From contig CBDDLM010000004.1 of NCBI GenBank assembly GCA_965230665.1, positions 434,001 to 498,000 of the forward strand: a stretch of DNA of 64,000 nucleotides. The letters are read 5' to 3'. The translations under genes were made by a program, and so were the position numbers. Shown here one piece after another: positions 8,850 to 17,370 of this stretch. The notes beneath the pieces are model-generated. The model saw nothing but the letters and a program-made list of their open reading frames with translations. It was not told the DNA's origin and made no database searches. This stretch comes from JAGNRR01 sp965230665. GTDB lineage: Bacteria; Bacteroidota; Bacteroidia; Chitinophagales; Chitinophagaceae. Every line of letters begins with the position of its first letter. The stretch's first letter is position 1.

Positions 8850-9428
8850 ATGGAAGAAGCTCTACTTAAACTTTTTGAGTCCTTTCCTTCCTTGAACAAG
8901 GAGGAGATACAGGCGATTGCCAGTAATATAACAACACGCGAGGCCTCGAAGGGGACTATCCTTTTAAGAGCTGGTAATATATCCAGAGAATGCTTCTCTG
9001 TACTCAAAGGTTGCGTTCGTCAATATCATATTAAAGATGGCGAAGAAATTACGACAGCTTTTTTTACAGAAGGAGAACCTGTTGCTTCATTTACAAGTTA
9101 TATAGAGCAAACACCCGCTGATCATTTCTTGGTTTGCTCTGAAGATTGCCTACTAACTGTTGGCACAAAGGAAAAGGAAGATGCCATGATCGCTCAATTC
9201 CCAAAACTAGAAGGCATCATTCGTTCAGAAATGGAAAAGAACTCGGGAAAGGCACAAAAAGAATTTGCTACTTTTATTTCATCTTCACCCGAAGAGCGAT
9301 ATACTAATCTACTCAACAACCGACCCGATTTATTAAATCGTGTCCCACAACATCAGATTGCAAGTTATTTAGGTATAAAACCAGAGTCTTTGAGCAGATT
9401 GCGAAAACGCTTATCTTCTAAAAAGTAA
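8850..9428 (+). CDS. Crp/Fnr family transcriptional regulator
   Basis: A 192-residue regulator. The N-terminal cyclic-nucleotide-binding-like barrel includes KGTILLRAGNISRECFSVLKGCVRQYHI and EEITTAFFTEGEPVASFTSY. The C-terminal helix-turn-helix is VPQHQIASYLGIKPESLSRLRKRL. The short Bacteroidota-type members usually sense signals other than cAMP; none of the strict cAMP-contact residues is obvious. ATG at 8850 is chosen over upstream in-frame starts because those overlap the esterase gene and add no domain. It converges with the DUF4386 gene, overlapping it by 11 bases. Confidence 0.88.
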   Translation: MEEALLKLFESFPSLNKEEIQAIASNITTREASKGTILLRAGNISRECFSVLKGCVRQYHIKDGEEITTAFFTEGEPVASFTSYIEQTPADHFLVCSEDCLLTVGTKEKEDAMIAQFPKLEGIIRSEMEKNSGKAQKEFATFISSSPEERYTNLLNNRPDLLNRVPQHQIASYLGIKPESLSRLRKRLSSKK

Positions 9429-10146
9429 TCTGCTGGGCTCCTGAATCGGTTGGTTTAACTCCTCTTATCAACAACCAAAACGTAAATACAAGTTCACCTA
9501 TTGTTGCAATGGCTAAGAATACCCCATTAGCGATGTTTATAAATTGTCCTTCAATCAATAATAGTTTACTAATACAATCGCTTGCATAACCTAGACTGCC
9601 TATTAGCATGGTGTAACCTAATAGCTTTGGTACAAAGTTTGACTTGATTGCCAAACTACCCAAAACAAGAAGATGCAGACTAAAAAACAATTGCCATATA
9701 AACTCTCCATACTTATGCGATTTTAAAAAAAGCAAAACCAAAGAATTAATCTGTTCTGGTTCAAAACTTCCTATAAATACTATGTCTTTTACTAGCATTA
9801 TAGGAATTAAATAGTTCAGTAGATTTAGCCCCATTACAATACTCATGGCCATTCGTGACAAAGTAGCGATCAAGGCAAACGTTTTATTGACCTGCTTAAA
9901 TATTCGATAAAGAAATACAGTTAATATAACCTCTAAAAGAAGGACGATAATATCCCCCGCTATACCCAAACGAAATATATTATAATACTCTTGAATATTC
10001 TGCACGGTTTGTAAAGCATTATCTGGTATGACGATCAAACTAGGCATATAACCTATACTCCAACCACCAGCAATGGCAATGAATAAATACAATAAACCTG
10101 CAACTCTAGTATAGGTTCTAAGTGAAATTTGCTTTGCTAACAACAT
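9418..10146 (-). CDS. DUF4386 family membrane protein
   Basis: A 242-residue integral membrane protein with about six hydrophobic segments. It starts with TYTRVAGLLYLFIAIAGGW and includes the FRLGIAGDIIVLLLEVILTVFLYRIFKQVNK segment characteristic of DUF4386. No enzymatic residues are evident and the function is unknown. Its 3' end overlaps the crp-like gene on the other strand by 11 bases, so the two mRNAs are antisense to each other at their tails. Confidence 0.8.
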   Translation of the reverse strand: MLLAKQISLRTYTRVAGLLYLFIAIAGGWSIGYMPSLIVIPDNALQTVQNIQEYYNIFRLGIAGDIIVLLLEVILTVFLYRIFKQVNKTFALIATLSRMAMSIVMGLNLLNYLIPIMLVKDIVFIGSFEPEQINSLVLLFLKSHKYGEFIWQLFFSLHLLVLGSLAIKSNFVPKLLGYTMLIGSLGYASDCISKLLLIEGQFINIANGVFLAIATIGELVFTFWLLIRGVKPTDSGAQQITF

Positions 10147-10244
10147 TATGTCTATCTTTTTTGATTTATACGTACAAAAGTATTTTGCTCAAAAAAGCTA
10201 GACGTTGACTTTAGTTAAGAAATGCAGTTTCCCCAACTAAAAGG

Positions 10245-11114
10245 TTATACCTTTTGGTTAACATAATCATCTACATTGCTAAAAAAGAAATCAGGATATT
10301 CCTTAGAAAATTTTTCCGTGAGCAAACCAGCTGTCAATGGACGAGCAGCCGCTTGGTTTAAGTCGGCCGTTAACATAGGTTTTAATTTATACTGAGCATT
10401 GGGGAAATACTTTAACACACGAAGCGCAAGTTCAATCCGGTTCACATAATCTGTAGAAGCTATATGATACACCCCCTCCTTACGATCTTGCAGCAACAAC
10501 CACATACTCTTTGCCACATCTAAAGCATTGACCGGAGTAGCATATTGATCCATTGGTAATTTCAAGTTGAGTTCCTTACCTTCCTGACATTGTTGAATGA
10601 TCCGTGACACAAAATTTTTATTCCGAATTTCATCACCATAAACATTTGTAATCCGAAGGATCAAATATGAAACATCAGAAGCACGAACGGCATCTTCACC
10701 TACCAATTTGTGCTCCGCATAAACACCTAATGGATTGAACGCATCCTCTTCTTTGTAAGGGCCGTCTACACCGTCAAAAACATAATCTGTAGATATATAT
10801 ACAAACCGAGCATCACATTCTTTAGCAAGCCGCAATAAATTTATAGTGGATTGCACTGTTTTTTGATAACTTTCTTCTTCATGATCCTCACAATAATCTA
10901 CATGTGTCAGGGCTCCACAATGTACAATTACATCAGGGTTAAAGGCCTTAACATCTGCATTATTTTTATCTTCTAAATTTAGTGAATTAAAGAAAACAGT
11001 ATCACCAGTAGGAAAAGAGAAATAGGTACCCAGTACCTTTGCACCTTGTTCTAAAAAATACTTCTGACAATTACTCCCCACTAAGCCTGAAGCCCCTGAA
11101 ATGAAAATTTTCAT
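10245..11114 (-). CDS. RmlD-like NAD(P)-dependent nucleotide-sugar reductase
   Basis: A 289-residue extended short-chain dehydrogenase. The Rossmann motif is SGASGLVGS near residue 7. VDYCEDHEEE is of the dTDP-4-dehydrorhamnose reductase type. The catalytic region has YISTDYVFDG and YAEHK (Tyr-x-x-x-Lys), and RITNVYGDE follows. RmlD enzymes reduce the C4 keto group of a nucleotide-linked 6-deoxyhexulose. The cluster contains CDP-glucose enzymes rather than dTDP-glucose ones, so I infer that it reduces a CDP-4-keto-6-deoxyhexose. It is probably the last gene of the rfbG operon, after the M19-like gene. Confidence 0.82.
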   Translation of the reverse strand: MKIFISGASGLVGSNCQKYFLEQGAKVLGTYFSFPTGDTVFFNSLNLEDKNNADVKAFNPDVIVHCGALTHVDYCEDHEEESYQKTVQSTINLLRLAKECDARFVYISTDYVFDGVDGPYKEEDAFNPLGVYAEHKLVGEDAVRASDVSYLILRITNVYGDEIRNKNFVSRIIQQCQEGKELNLKLPMDQYATPVNALDVAKSMWLLLQDRKEGVYHIASTDYVNRIELALRVLKYFPNAQYKLKPMLTADLNQAAARPLTAGLLTEKFSKEYPDFFFSNVDDYVNQKV

Positions 11115-11176
11115 ATTTCAAAAATACCCCATTCAAACTCTTTTTCAATAGATCTTAATAAGATCCGAGAAGTTAT

Positions 11177-12718
11177 TTAAAGATGTTTTTTCACGAATGC
11201 ATGCCCATTCTTAAAGAATAGTTTATCAATTAAAGTCTTCGTTTCAAAAGTTCCAAAGTACTTTTTGAAACGTCCTTCATACCTAAACTCTTCAAAGACT
11301 TCGAAAAGCTCGTTCTTCAAAGACGGAAATTGGCTCGCGTTGGCATATCGTTCTATTGTTCTGATAAGACCGTCAGAGTCTGTTCCGAGAACAATATGAT
11401 CCCAAGCTTTCAAGGAACCACTATTGTTGGTTGCATAGGTCTTAACAATATGAATAATATTCGCAAATAAATGTTTAATTCCTCGATCTCCTCTATTGGG
11501 GTCAAAAGTAACAGAGGAATTCGCAAAATCATCACCCGCGTCAAGTTCAACGCTATCTTCAGCATCTTTTACGTAACCCTTTTGCTTTAAATATTCATAA
11601 TCGGCCTCTGAAATAATTTCTTCACCTTCGTCTTTGAAGCCAGCTCCTAACACACGTTCGTCCAGAATCATTCCCATTAGTCCCCCAGAATCTATAATCT
11701 CTAAAAACTCCTCATCATGCAGGTTAAGTGTCCAGGCATTCAACTCGCAATAGTTTTGTATAGGCGAGTTCTGTTCATAATATTCAACAGGATAGAAAGA
11801 ATCGTGATGGGTAATTCTGTAATAATTTCTACTAGAGACCTTTCTCTCATTAGACACTCGAATCGATTTATAAGATCTACCTGTAACACCAATATGAGAA
11901 GCAATAATGGGGATACGGCTATACCCATTATCTTTTCTGAATTGGTAAAAATCTAAACGTGACTTTAAGCTCATATGCTTGATATCAACGAAAGTTCTTT
12001 TGCCATGCTTATTGTTCTTTTTATAACAATGTTCGACAAACTCTTCTCCGAAAGAAGTCATTCCAAAACCTTTAGGCGCAAACTCTATGTCCTTGATCAA
12101 CTTCATGGCATATGCATGAGTCCCAATCAAATTTCTTGTAAGGTGAATTGGTGACACATAAAGTAGTCTCTCCTTCTCTTTTAATGCATGCAAATTTTTA
12201 AGTGTACTACTCTTCAAACTTTCAGTATCACCAACATATTTGTCTTGAAAACTATGCGCTCCCTCAACACATAACACCAAATTAATTCGACCTTCCTTTA
12301 TCTGACTCCATTGCTGAACTACTTTCATTCCAGCATTTTGAGCTGCTTTTAAATGCTCAATCTCATCCAAGGCATTTCGATAAGGCGATAACGTATTATT
12401 TAAAATTTTATTTAAATAGGCTCTACTGAGATGTTTTTCAAGAATAGCGCCTAGTTTGATCTTCCAATTTTTTGAGACTGGACGCTCCAAACTATAAATG
12501 GCAGATATCGCCAAAAAAACTTGTCCAAACTCCATTTGCCTCAAACTACTTTGTGATGAAATAACCCCCTGAGTCAATGGGTCAAGCAAAGGACTTTTAA
12601 GAACTGTCCAACAGTCTTTTCGTTGAGTATTCTTAGTACCCCCCAACATAGTTTTGAGACTGACGTGCGTGTGTAAATCAAAATGCATAAAGTTGTATTT
12701 TAGGTTATAAATGCTCAT
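11177..12718 (-). CDS. Divergent peptidase M19 (renal dipeptidase-like) amidohydrolase-fold protein
   Basis: A 513-residue protein, longer than usual M19 dipeptidases (about 330-420). It keeps the metal-site order of that family. MHFDLHTHV (Asp14, His16, His18) stands where M19 has H-x-D. LVLCVEGAHSF has Glu152, the usual bridging Glu. VDIKHMS has His248 and ASHIGVTGRS has His275. HIVLGTDSDG has Asp447. Family members hydrolyse dipeptides, and some act on other amide or lactam substrates. The middle insertion (about 290-440) is unlike the standard family. Cytoplasmic location is likely, as no signal is seen. ATG at 12688 (MHFDLH) is an alternative start. The context inside a CDP-sugar cluster is unusual. 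Confidence 0.6.
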   Translation of the reverse strand: MSIYNLKYNFMHFDLHTHVSLKTMLGGTKNTQRKDCWTVLKSPLLDPLTQGVISSQSSLRQMEFGQVFLAISAIYSLERPVSKNWKIKLGAILEKHLSRAYLNKILNNTLSPYRNALDEIEHLKAAQNAGMKVVQQWSQIKEGRINLVLCVEGAHSFQDKYVGDTESLKSSTLKNLHALKEKERLLYVSPIHLTRNLIGTHAYAMKLIKDIEFAPKGFGMTSFGEEFVEHCYKKNNKHGKRTFVDIKHMSLKSRLDFYQFRKDNGYSRIPIIASHIGVTGRSYKSIRVSNERKVSSRNYYRITHHDSFYPVEYYEQNSPIQNYCELNAWTLNLHDEEFLEIIDSGGLMGMILDERVLGAGFKDEGEEIISEADYEYLKQKGYVKDAEDSVELDAGDDFANSSVTFDPNRGDRGIKHLFANIIHIVKTYATNNSGSLKAWDHIVLGTDSDGLIRTIERYANASQFPSLKNELFEVFEEFRYEGRFKKYFGTFETKTLIDKLFFKNGHAFVKKHL

Positions 12719-12813
12719 TCCTTAAACCTGAACAAAGCAGTTATAAAGATACAAACCTTATCCTGTGATCATATAGTACTTTTGTGTAATCGAAAAAAGC
12801 ACCACGGCTGTTT

Positions 12814-13353
12814 CTAAAAAGGTGAATCAAACTCCTGAAGTGTAGGAAAAGCTTTATCCCTAGGGCTCAAAATCGCATGTCCAGTTAAAGGCCAATCTAA
12901 TCCAAAACTATCATAACGAACTCCGCCATCTGCCTTTGCATGATACATGCCATCTACAAAATAGAATAACGTACTCTCTTGAGTCAAACTTATAAAACCA
13001 TGTGCAAATCCCTCTGGAATATAAAGCGCTTGGTTATTTTGAAAGCATAGTTCTGCCGTGGTAAACTTACCATAAGTAGAAGAACCCTTTCGTAAATCCA
13101 GCGCTACATCTAGAACACAACCCGCAGTACAAAAAACAATTTTACTATGCTGATATGGAGGTGCATGAAAATGCATCCCCCGAATCACATTTTTTACTGA
13201 TGTAGAGTAGAAGCTTTCCTTTAACTCAAATTCAATACCCGCTTCTTTAAAGTCAGTATCATGAAATGGTTTTACAAAAGCACCACGTTCATCATCATGT
13301 CTAAATTGATGAATTAACTGTACTCCCTCAATGTCTGTTTTTTCAACTCTCAT
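12814..13353 (-). CDS. dTDP-4-dehydrorhamnose 3,5-epimerase-like cupin (RmlC family)
   Basis: About 179 residues of the RmlC cupin fold: DERGAFVKPFHD, SVKNVIRGMHFHAPPYQHSKIVFCTAGCVLDVALDLRKGS, ALYIPEGFAHGFISL and VRYDSFGLDWPL. The RGMHF-QHSK signature and the AHGF motif mark a 3- and/or 5-epimerase of a 4-keto-6-deoxy sugar nucleotide. I chose ATG at 13353, giving MRVEKTDIEGV, the usual beginning. It overlaps the rfbG stop codon by 11 bases (ATGAGAGTTGA), so translation is coupled. Given the neighbours, the substrate is probably CDP-linked. Confidence 0.85.
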   Translation of the reverse strand: MRVEKTDIEGVQLIHQFRHDDERGAFVKPFHDTDFKEAGIEFELKESFYSTSVKNVIRGMHFHAPPYQHSKIVFCTAGCVLDVALDLRKGSSTYGKFTTAELCFQNNQALYIPEGFAHGFISLTQESTLFYFVDGMYHAKADGGVRYDSFGLDWPLTGHAILSPRDKAFPTLQEFDSPF

Positions 13354-14446
13354 GGGCTCCATCAATCTTTGCACTGAAATATTCCTGAATTTGTAATAAA
13401 CACTTAACGTCGGCATCGCCTTTGGCCATATGCCAACCGAAAGTCACTTTAATTGCTTCTTTTGCCGTCCATTTCGGTTCCCAACCTATTGCCTCTTTTA
13501 TCTTCGTATTATCAAGCGCTAAAAAATTAGCTTCATGCTTTTGACCAACCGCTTTATTCGACTTGTAGGAACCTTTCCCCATAACATCGATGCCCATCTT
13601 TGTTAATTGTTCTACTGTCAACACATCATCTTTATCTGGACCAATATTATAAGCCTGACTATAAGTAATGGGGTCATCAACCATTTTAGTAGCCAACAAA
13701 AGATAGGCACCTAAAGGTTCCAATACATGTTGCCAAGGACGTGTTGCTTGTGGATTGCGTAGCTCCACGTCCTTGTTTTGGGTAATTGCTCTTACAATAT
13801 CGGGTACAATTCTATTCTCTGCATAATCACCGCCACCAATTACATTACCAGCGCGAACAGATGCTATAGCTTTCTTATGCTCATCATAATTATCAGGTGA
13901 GAAGAACGATTTGCGATACGAATCTATAATGATTTCACAGGCTGCTTTACTAGCCGAGTACGGATCAAAACCACCTAATTTATCAGATTCTACAAAGGCT
14001 CTGTTTTCTTCTAAATTCTCATAGACCTTATCAGTGGTGACCATAACCACAGTACAAGGATTCTTCAATTTACGCACCATTTCTAGTACAATAGCCGTGC
14101 CATAAGAATTGGTTTCGAAGGTTTTTAAAGGGTTTGTATAACTTTCTAAAACCAAAGATTGGGCGGCCAAGTGAAACACGAAATCAGGTTCACAATCAAC
14201 TAAACATTCTTCTAAATATTCTACATCATTAATATCTTCTAAAGTAGAACGCTCGCACATAAAATCACCATCGATAAGATCGAATAAATGATCTTGCTCG
14301 CTATCTAATGAATAGCCATAAATCTTAGCACCCATACGTGCTAAAACCTGAGTAAGCCAAGCGCCTTTAAAACCAGTATGGCCTGTAATAAAAACTTTCT
14401 TGTCTTTGAAATAAGGAGTCAGGTATTTGAAATTTACTTGTGACAT
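13343..14446 (-). CDS. rfbG: CDP-glucose 4,6-dehydratase
   Basis: A 367-residue extended SDR that converts CDP-D-glucose to CDP-4-keto-6-deoxy-D-glucose. Features are FITGHTGFKGAWLTQVL (NAD-binding), FHLAAQSLV, TTDKVYEN (catalytic Thr/Asp/Lys), YSASKAACE (Tyr-x-x-x-Lys), RAGNVIGGGDYAENRIVPD and RPWQHVLEPLGAYL. This combination is characteristic of RfbG/DdhB rather than RmlB. It acts after RfbF (17938-18714). The following cupin gene overlaps its stop. A divergent xylanase gene lies upstream, across a 233-base intergenic region. Confidence 0.93.
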   Translation of the reverse strand: MSQVNFKYLTPYFKDKKVFITGHTGFKGAWLTQVLARMGAKIYGYSLDSEQDHLFDLIDGDFMCERSTLEDINDVEYLEECLVDCEPDFVFHLAAQSLVLESYTNPLKTFETNSYGTAIVLEMVRKLKNPCTVVMVTTDKVYENLEENRAFVESDKLGGFDPYSASKAACEIIIDSYRKSFFSPDNYDEHKKAIASVRAGNVIGGGDYAENRIVPDIVRAITQNKDVELRNPQATRPWQHVLEPLGAYLLLATKMVDDPITYSQAYNIGPDKDDVLTVEQLTKMGIDVMGKGSYKSNKAVGQKHEANFLALDNTKIKEAIGWEPKWTAKEAIKVTFGWHMAKGDADVKCLLQIQEYFSAKIDGAHES

Positions 14447-14624
14447 AATTGAAGACGCAAGATAAGGAGGGCATTTGAGATTCTCTTTTAAAATAAACCC
14501 AATTTAGTATTTAAACTTTCAGAGAACCGTTTATTGAACAAAAACAGCATTAAATTTTAGTCCCGCAATTCAACAATATTTACCCCCTTGCTTCCGTTTA
14601 TTTACTTTCTGGGCTAATTGAAAT

Positions 14625-14646
14625 ATAGTATTTTCACAAATACTAT
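14625..14646. promoter_or_regulatory. Perfect 9-bp inverted repeat between rfbG and the xylanase gene
   Basis: ATAGTATTT-TCAC-AAATACTAT is an exact dyad with a four-base centre. It lies 34 bases upstream of the xylanase ATG. No T-tract follows on either strand and the flanking genes diverge, so an operator is more likely than a terminator. The rest of the 233-base intergenic region shows no other clear element. The bound factor is unknown. Confidence 0.45.
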
Positions 14647-14679
14647 GCTAACGCCTTTATTTCATAGACTTTGAACAGT

Positions 14680-15729
14680 ATGAAAAGAATAACACTTCTC
14701 TTATTACTCCAACTTGTTTTTGTATGTTCTTGCCAAAAGAAAGAAATAAGTAGCTGTGCTTATCAAGAGAATAGTTTAAAAGATCTTGTAGACTTTTATT
14801 GCGGTACGGTTATTGACCTTGACAAACTAAACCAGAATTCCGCTTATCAACAAATTGCCACTCATCAGTTTAATAGTGTAACAGCAGAGAATATCATGAA
14901 ACCTGACTGGTTGCACCCGTCCCGAAATGTATATAACTGGTCTGCTGCTGATCAACTTGCTGCATACTGCCTGACAAACAATAAAAGACTCCATGGCCAC
15001 ACGCTGATTTGGCATCAACAAATTCCTTACTGGTTAGAACAATTCAACGGTTCTAAAGCTGATTGGGAACATCTGTTTAAAGATCATATCACACAAATTG
15101 TACAGCATTTTAAAGGTAAAGTATCAAGTTGGGATGTCGTTAATGAAGCGTTCAATGATGACGGAACCCTAAGAACAACTATCTGGAAAACAAATATTGG
15201 AAACGACTATATTGAAAAGGCATTTCATTACGCTCATGAAGCTGATCCCGAGGCTAAGCTATTTTACAATGATTACTCGATAGCCATCAACCCTACAAAG
15301 CGTGCTGCCATACTACAATACTTAAACCGCCTTAAGGCGAAAGGAGTTCCCATCCATGGCATTGGAATGCAAATGCATATTTTTACTGGATTTCCTACAA
15401 ACTCAAGTATATCTCAGGCTATAAATGACTTGTGGCAGAATGACTACCTTGTGCACATTTCGGAATTAGATATTTCTATGAATCCCCTCGCTCAGGATAT
15501 GGATCATGCTCCAAAAAGAGAGCTTATCAGACAAGCAGAAAAATACCTTTCTATTTTCAAAACCTATGACAGAATTCCTGATCGATACAAGTTTGGAATC
15601 ACAATTTGGGGCGTCAGCGATCAAGATTCATGGATACCGTATTTCTATAACAGAGACGACTTTCCTTTATTATTTGACGTGAACTATCAAGCAAAACCTG
15701 CCTACTGTAAACTAATCTTGAATCTATGA
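14680..15729 (+). CDS. GH10 endo-1,4-beta-xylanase, lipoprotein
   Basis: A 349-residue GH10 enzyme that cleaves internal beta-1,4-xylosidic bonds of xylan. Signatures are TAENIMKPDWLHP, GHTLIWHQQIPYWL, WDVVNEAFND (acid/base Glu156), HISELDISMNP (nucleophile Glu262) and ITIWGVSDQDSW. The N-terminus (LLLLQLVFVCSCQKK, Cys18) is a lipoprotein signal, so the enzyme is probably anchored at the outer membrane. No carbohydrate-binding module or type IX sorting domain is visible; it is a single-domain enzyme. ATG at 14680 is preferred to the in-frame TTG at 14671. The stop overlaps the next gene by four bases. Confidence 0.93.
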   Translation: MKRITLLLLLQLVFVCSCQKKEISSCAYQENSLKDLVDFYCGTVIDLDKLNQNSAYQQIATHQFNSVTAENIMKPDWLHPSRNVYNWSAADQLAAYCLTNNKRLHGHTLIWHQQIPYWLEQFNGSKADWEHLFKDHITQIVQHFKGKVSSWDVVNEAFNDDGTLRTTIWKTNIGNDYIEKAFHYAHEADPEAKLFYNDYSIAINPTKRAAILQYLNRLKAKGVPIHGIGMQMHIFTGFPTNSSISQAINDLWQNDYLVHISELDISMNPLAQDMDHAPKRELIRQAEKYLSIFKTYDRIPDRYKFGITIWGVSDQDSWIPYFYNRDDFPLLFDVNYQAKPAYCKLILNL

Positions 15730-16181
15730 AAAGAATCTTAACCATACTTCTACTAACAAGTATACTCTCGGTAAAACAAAGCACCGCTCAGATAGGAATT
15801 GCCTATTACCCATTCCAATCTGAAATAGCACTTAACACTAATATCGAACATATGATTTGGGGAGATCTCAGGATTGCGACCAATACATTTTGGGGTAATA
15901 TTACAAAAGAGCCTATACTCATGACAAATATCAAAAGAACCTCTACGGCAAATTATTATGCTGGTCTTGGTGCCAACTTTAATTTTTTTAATGGCTTTAG
16001 TGATAACAATGTGGTTAATGGCTACACACTGCACGCTGGGGCCAGAATAAAACCACTTAGGTCATATCGAAATATTCAATGCATTTTTGAGCTTTCCCCT
16101 TATGTAAACCCAGCCTTTGATGGCGGACTATTCCGAACAAGGTTGGGCTTAGCCTATCAGTTTACGAGAAGAAAAAAGTGA
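15726..16181 (+). CDS. Small outer-membrane beta-barrel-like protein
   Basis: A 151-residue secreted protein (signal MKRILTILLLTSILSVKQSTAQ). It has alternating amphipathic strands and a C-terminal strand TRLGLAYQFTRRKK. The ATGA overlap with the xylanase gene points to co-translation. It may help display the enzyme or handle its products, but that is inference from position alone. I do not recognise a named family. Confidence 0.65.
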   Translation: MKRILTILLLTSILSVKQSTAQIGIAYYPFQSEIALNTNIEHMIWGDLRIATNTFWGNITKEPILMTNIKRTSTANYYAGLGANFNFFNGFSDNNVVNGYTLHAGARIKPLRSYRNIQCIFELSPYVNPAFDGGLFRTRLGLAYQFTRRKK

Positions 16182-16374
16182 TAAAGTGCATACACAAAAA
16201 GTCTATAACTTCATTTAACGAAGCGATCGATATATCAGCAATTCCTAATGAAGACCTTACAGAAACAATGCATCAAAATCTAATTGTATTAGATCCTACA
16301 TTACGGCAAGTAAGGTATTGAAAAAGTAAATAGATGCTTTACATAATCAATATTCAGTACCTTCATTTTTTGTT

Positions 16375-16845
16375 ATGAACGTCCTTTTTTACGCACCAGA
16401 ATATCGACCTAATTTATCGAATATGATTCGCACAGCCGAATTTTATGGATTAAAGCAAGTGTATATCTATGATCAAAATAATTTACTGAATCCCCCTAAC
16501 AATAAAGTAAGCAGGGCGGATATGGACCACATGGCTCGTGTCTGGACTGCCGGTGCGATAGAGCACATTCAAATAATTGTGACAGAAGACATTGAAGACT
16601 TTCTAAAAGAGTACTCAGGTCGAAAAGTAGCAACATTGGTTAAGGATAGTGCAACACTTTTAAACCACTTTGTTTTTGAACAAGATGACCTAATCATTAT
16701 GGGTAGTGAGAAAGATGGGCTACCAGAATCAGTTTTAAAACTTTGTAACGAGGCAATATATATCCAACAAAAAGGGCATACAAACTGCTTAAATGTAAGC
16801 GTAACCTTTGGCATTGTGTTAAATCAAGCTATTACTTCTAATTAA
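16375..16845 (+). CDS. TrmH/SpoU family RNA 2'-O-methyltransferase
   Basis: A 156-residue SPOUT methyltransferase. The three family motifs are present: RPNLSNMIRTAEFYG (motif 1), IIMGSEKDGLPESVL (motif 2, SAM-binding knot) and TNCLNVSVTFGIVLNQA (motif 3). It transfers a methyl group from SAM to the ribose 2'-OH of an RNA nucleotide. The compact size, without an extra RNA-binding domain, resembles TrmH/TrmL-type tRNA methylases, but the target position cannot be read. Confidence 0.87.
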   Translation: MNVLFYAPEYRPNLSNMIRTAEFYGLKQVYIYDQNNLLNPPNNKVSRADMDHMARVWTAGAIEHIQIIVTEDIEDFLKEYSGRKVATLVKDSATLLNHFVFEQDDLIIMGSEKDGLPESVLKLCNEAIYIQQKGHTNCLNVSVTFGIVLNQAITSN

Positions 16846-16864
16846 AACCCTTTACATTCTCTTC

Positions 16865-17359
16865 ATGATTATAGCCGAAACAGACAGACTCAACATAAGA
16901 ACGTGGCAAGAGAGGGACATCGAAGATTATGCAAAAATAGTATCTGACCCTCACGTCATGCGATATATTGGCAACGGCCTTCCCCAGCATTTTGAAACGG
17001 CTGAAAAATATGTCCGAAACTGCATGTCACATATCGAAACAAGAGGCTGGGCACGTTTTGCGGTTGAGATCAAAGCAACAAAGGAACTTGCTGGTTTCTG
17101 CGGATATGCCGAATACAATAACGAACTTGACTTAGGTTGGCGTTATGCAAAAAAATACTGGCATCAAGGTTACGGTACAGAAGCGGCACAAAAAGTCCTA
17201 GACCTAGGATTGGACCACTTTGGTTTTAAACGAATTGTTTGTATCGCAGATATAAACAATCACGCCTCTATTAAAATCATAAAAAAAATAGGTCTGGTAT
17301 TTGAAAAACAATTCATACTTGAAGAACGAGACATAAAGCAATACACAATAGTCAATTAG
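16865..17359 (+). CDS. GNAT family N-acetyltransferase, RimJ/RimL type
   Basis: A 164-residue acetyltransferase. ETDRLNIRTWQERDIEDYAKIVSDPHVMRYIG is the RimJ-like opening. LGWRYAKKYWHQGYGTEAAQKVLDLG contains the acetyl-CoA loop (Q/R-x-x-G-x-G/A), and FGFKRIVCIADINNHASIKIIKKIGL closes the fold. It transfers acetyl from acetyl-CoA to an amine, with unknown substrate. It lies 19 bases after the methyltransferase gene, probably in the same transcript. Confidence 0.87.
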   Translation: MIIAETDRLNIRTWQERDIEDYAKIVSDPHVMRYIGNGLPQHFETAEKYVRNCMSHIETRGWARFAVEIKATKELAGFCGYAEYNNELDLGWRYAKKYWHQGYGTEAAQKVLDLGLDHFGFKRIVCIADINNHASIKIIKKIGLVFEKQFILEERDIKQYTIVN

Positions 17360-17370
17360 TACTGGACTAT

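Noticed and set aside
10239..10255. Short palindrome AAAAGGT-TAT-ACCTTTT across the stop of the RmlD-like gene
   Set aside because: Arms are only 7 bp and AT-rich and no T tract follows on the minus strand; neither terminator nor operator could be supported.
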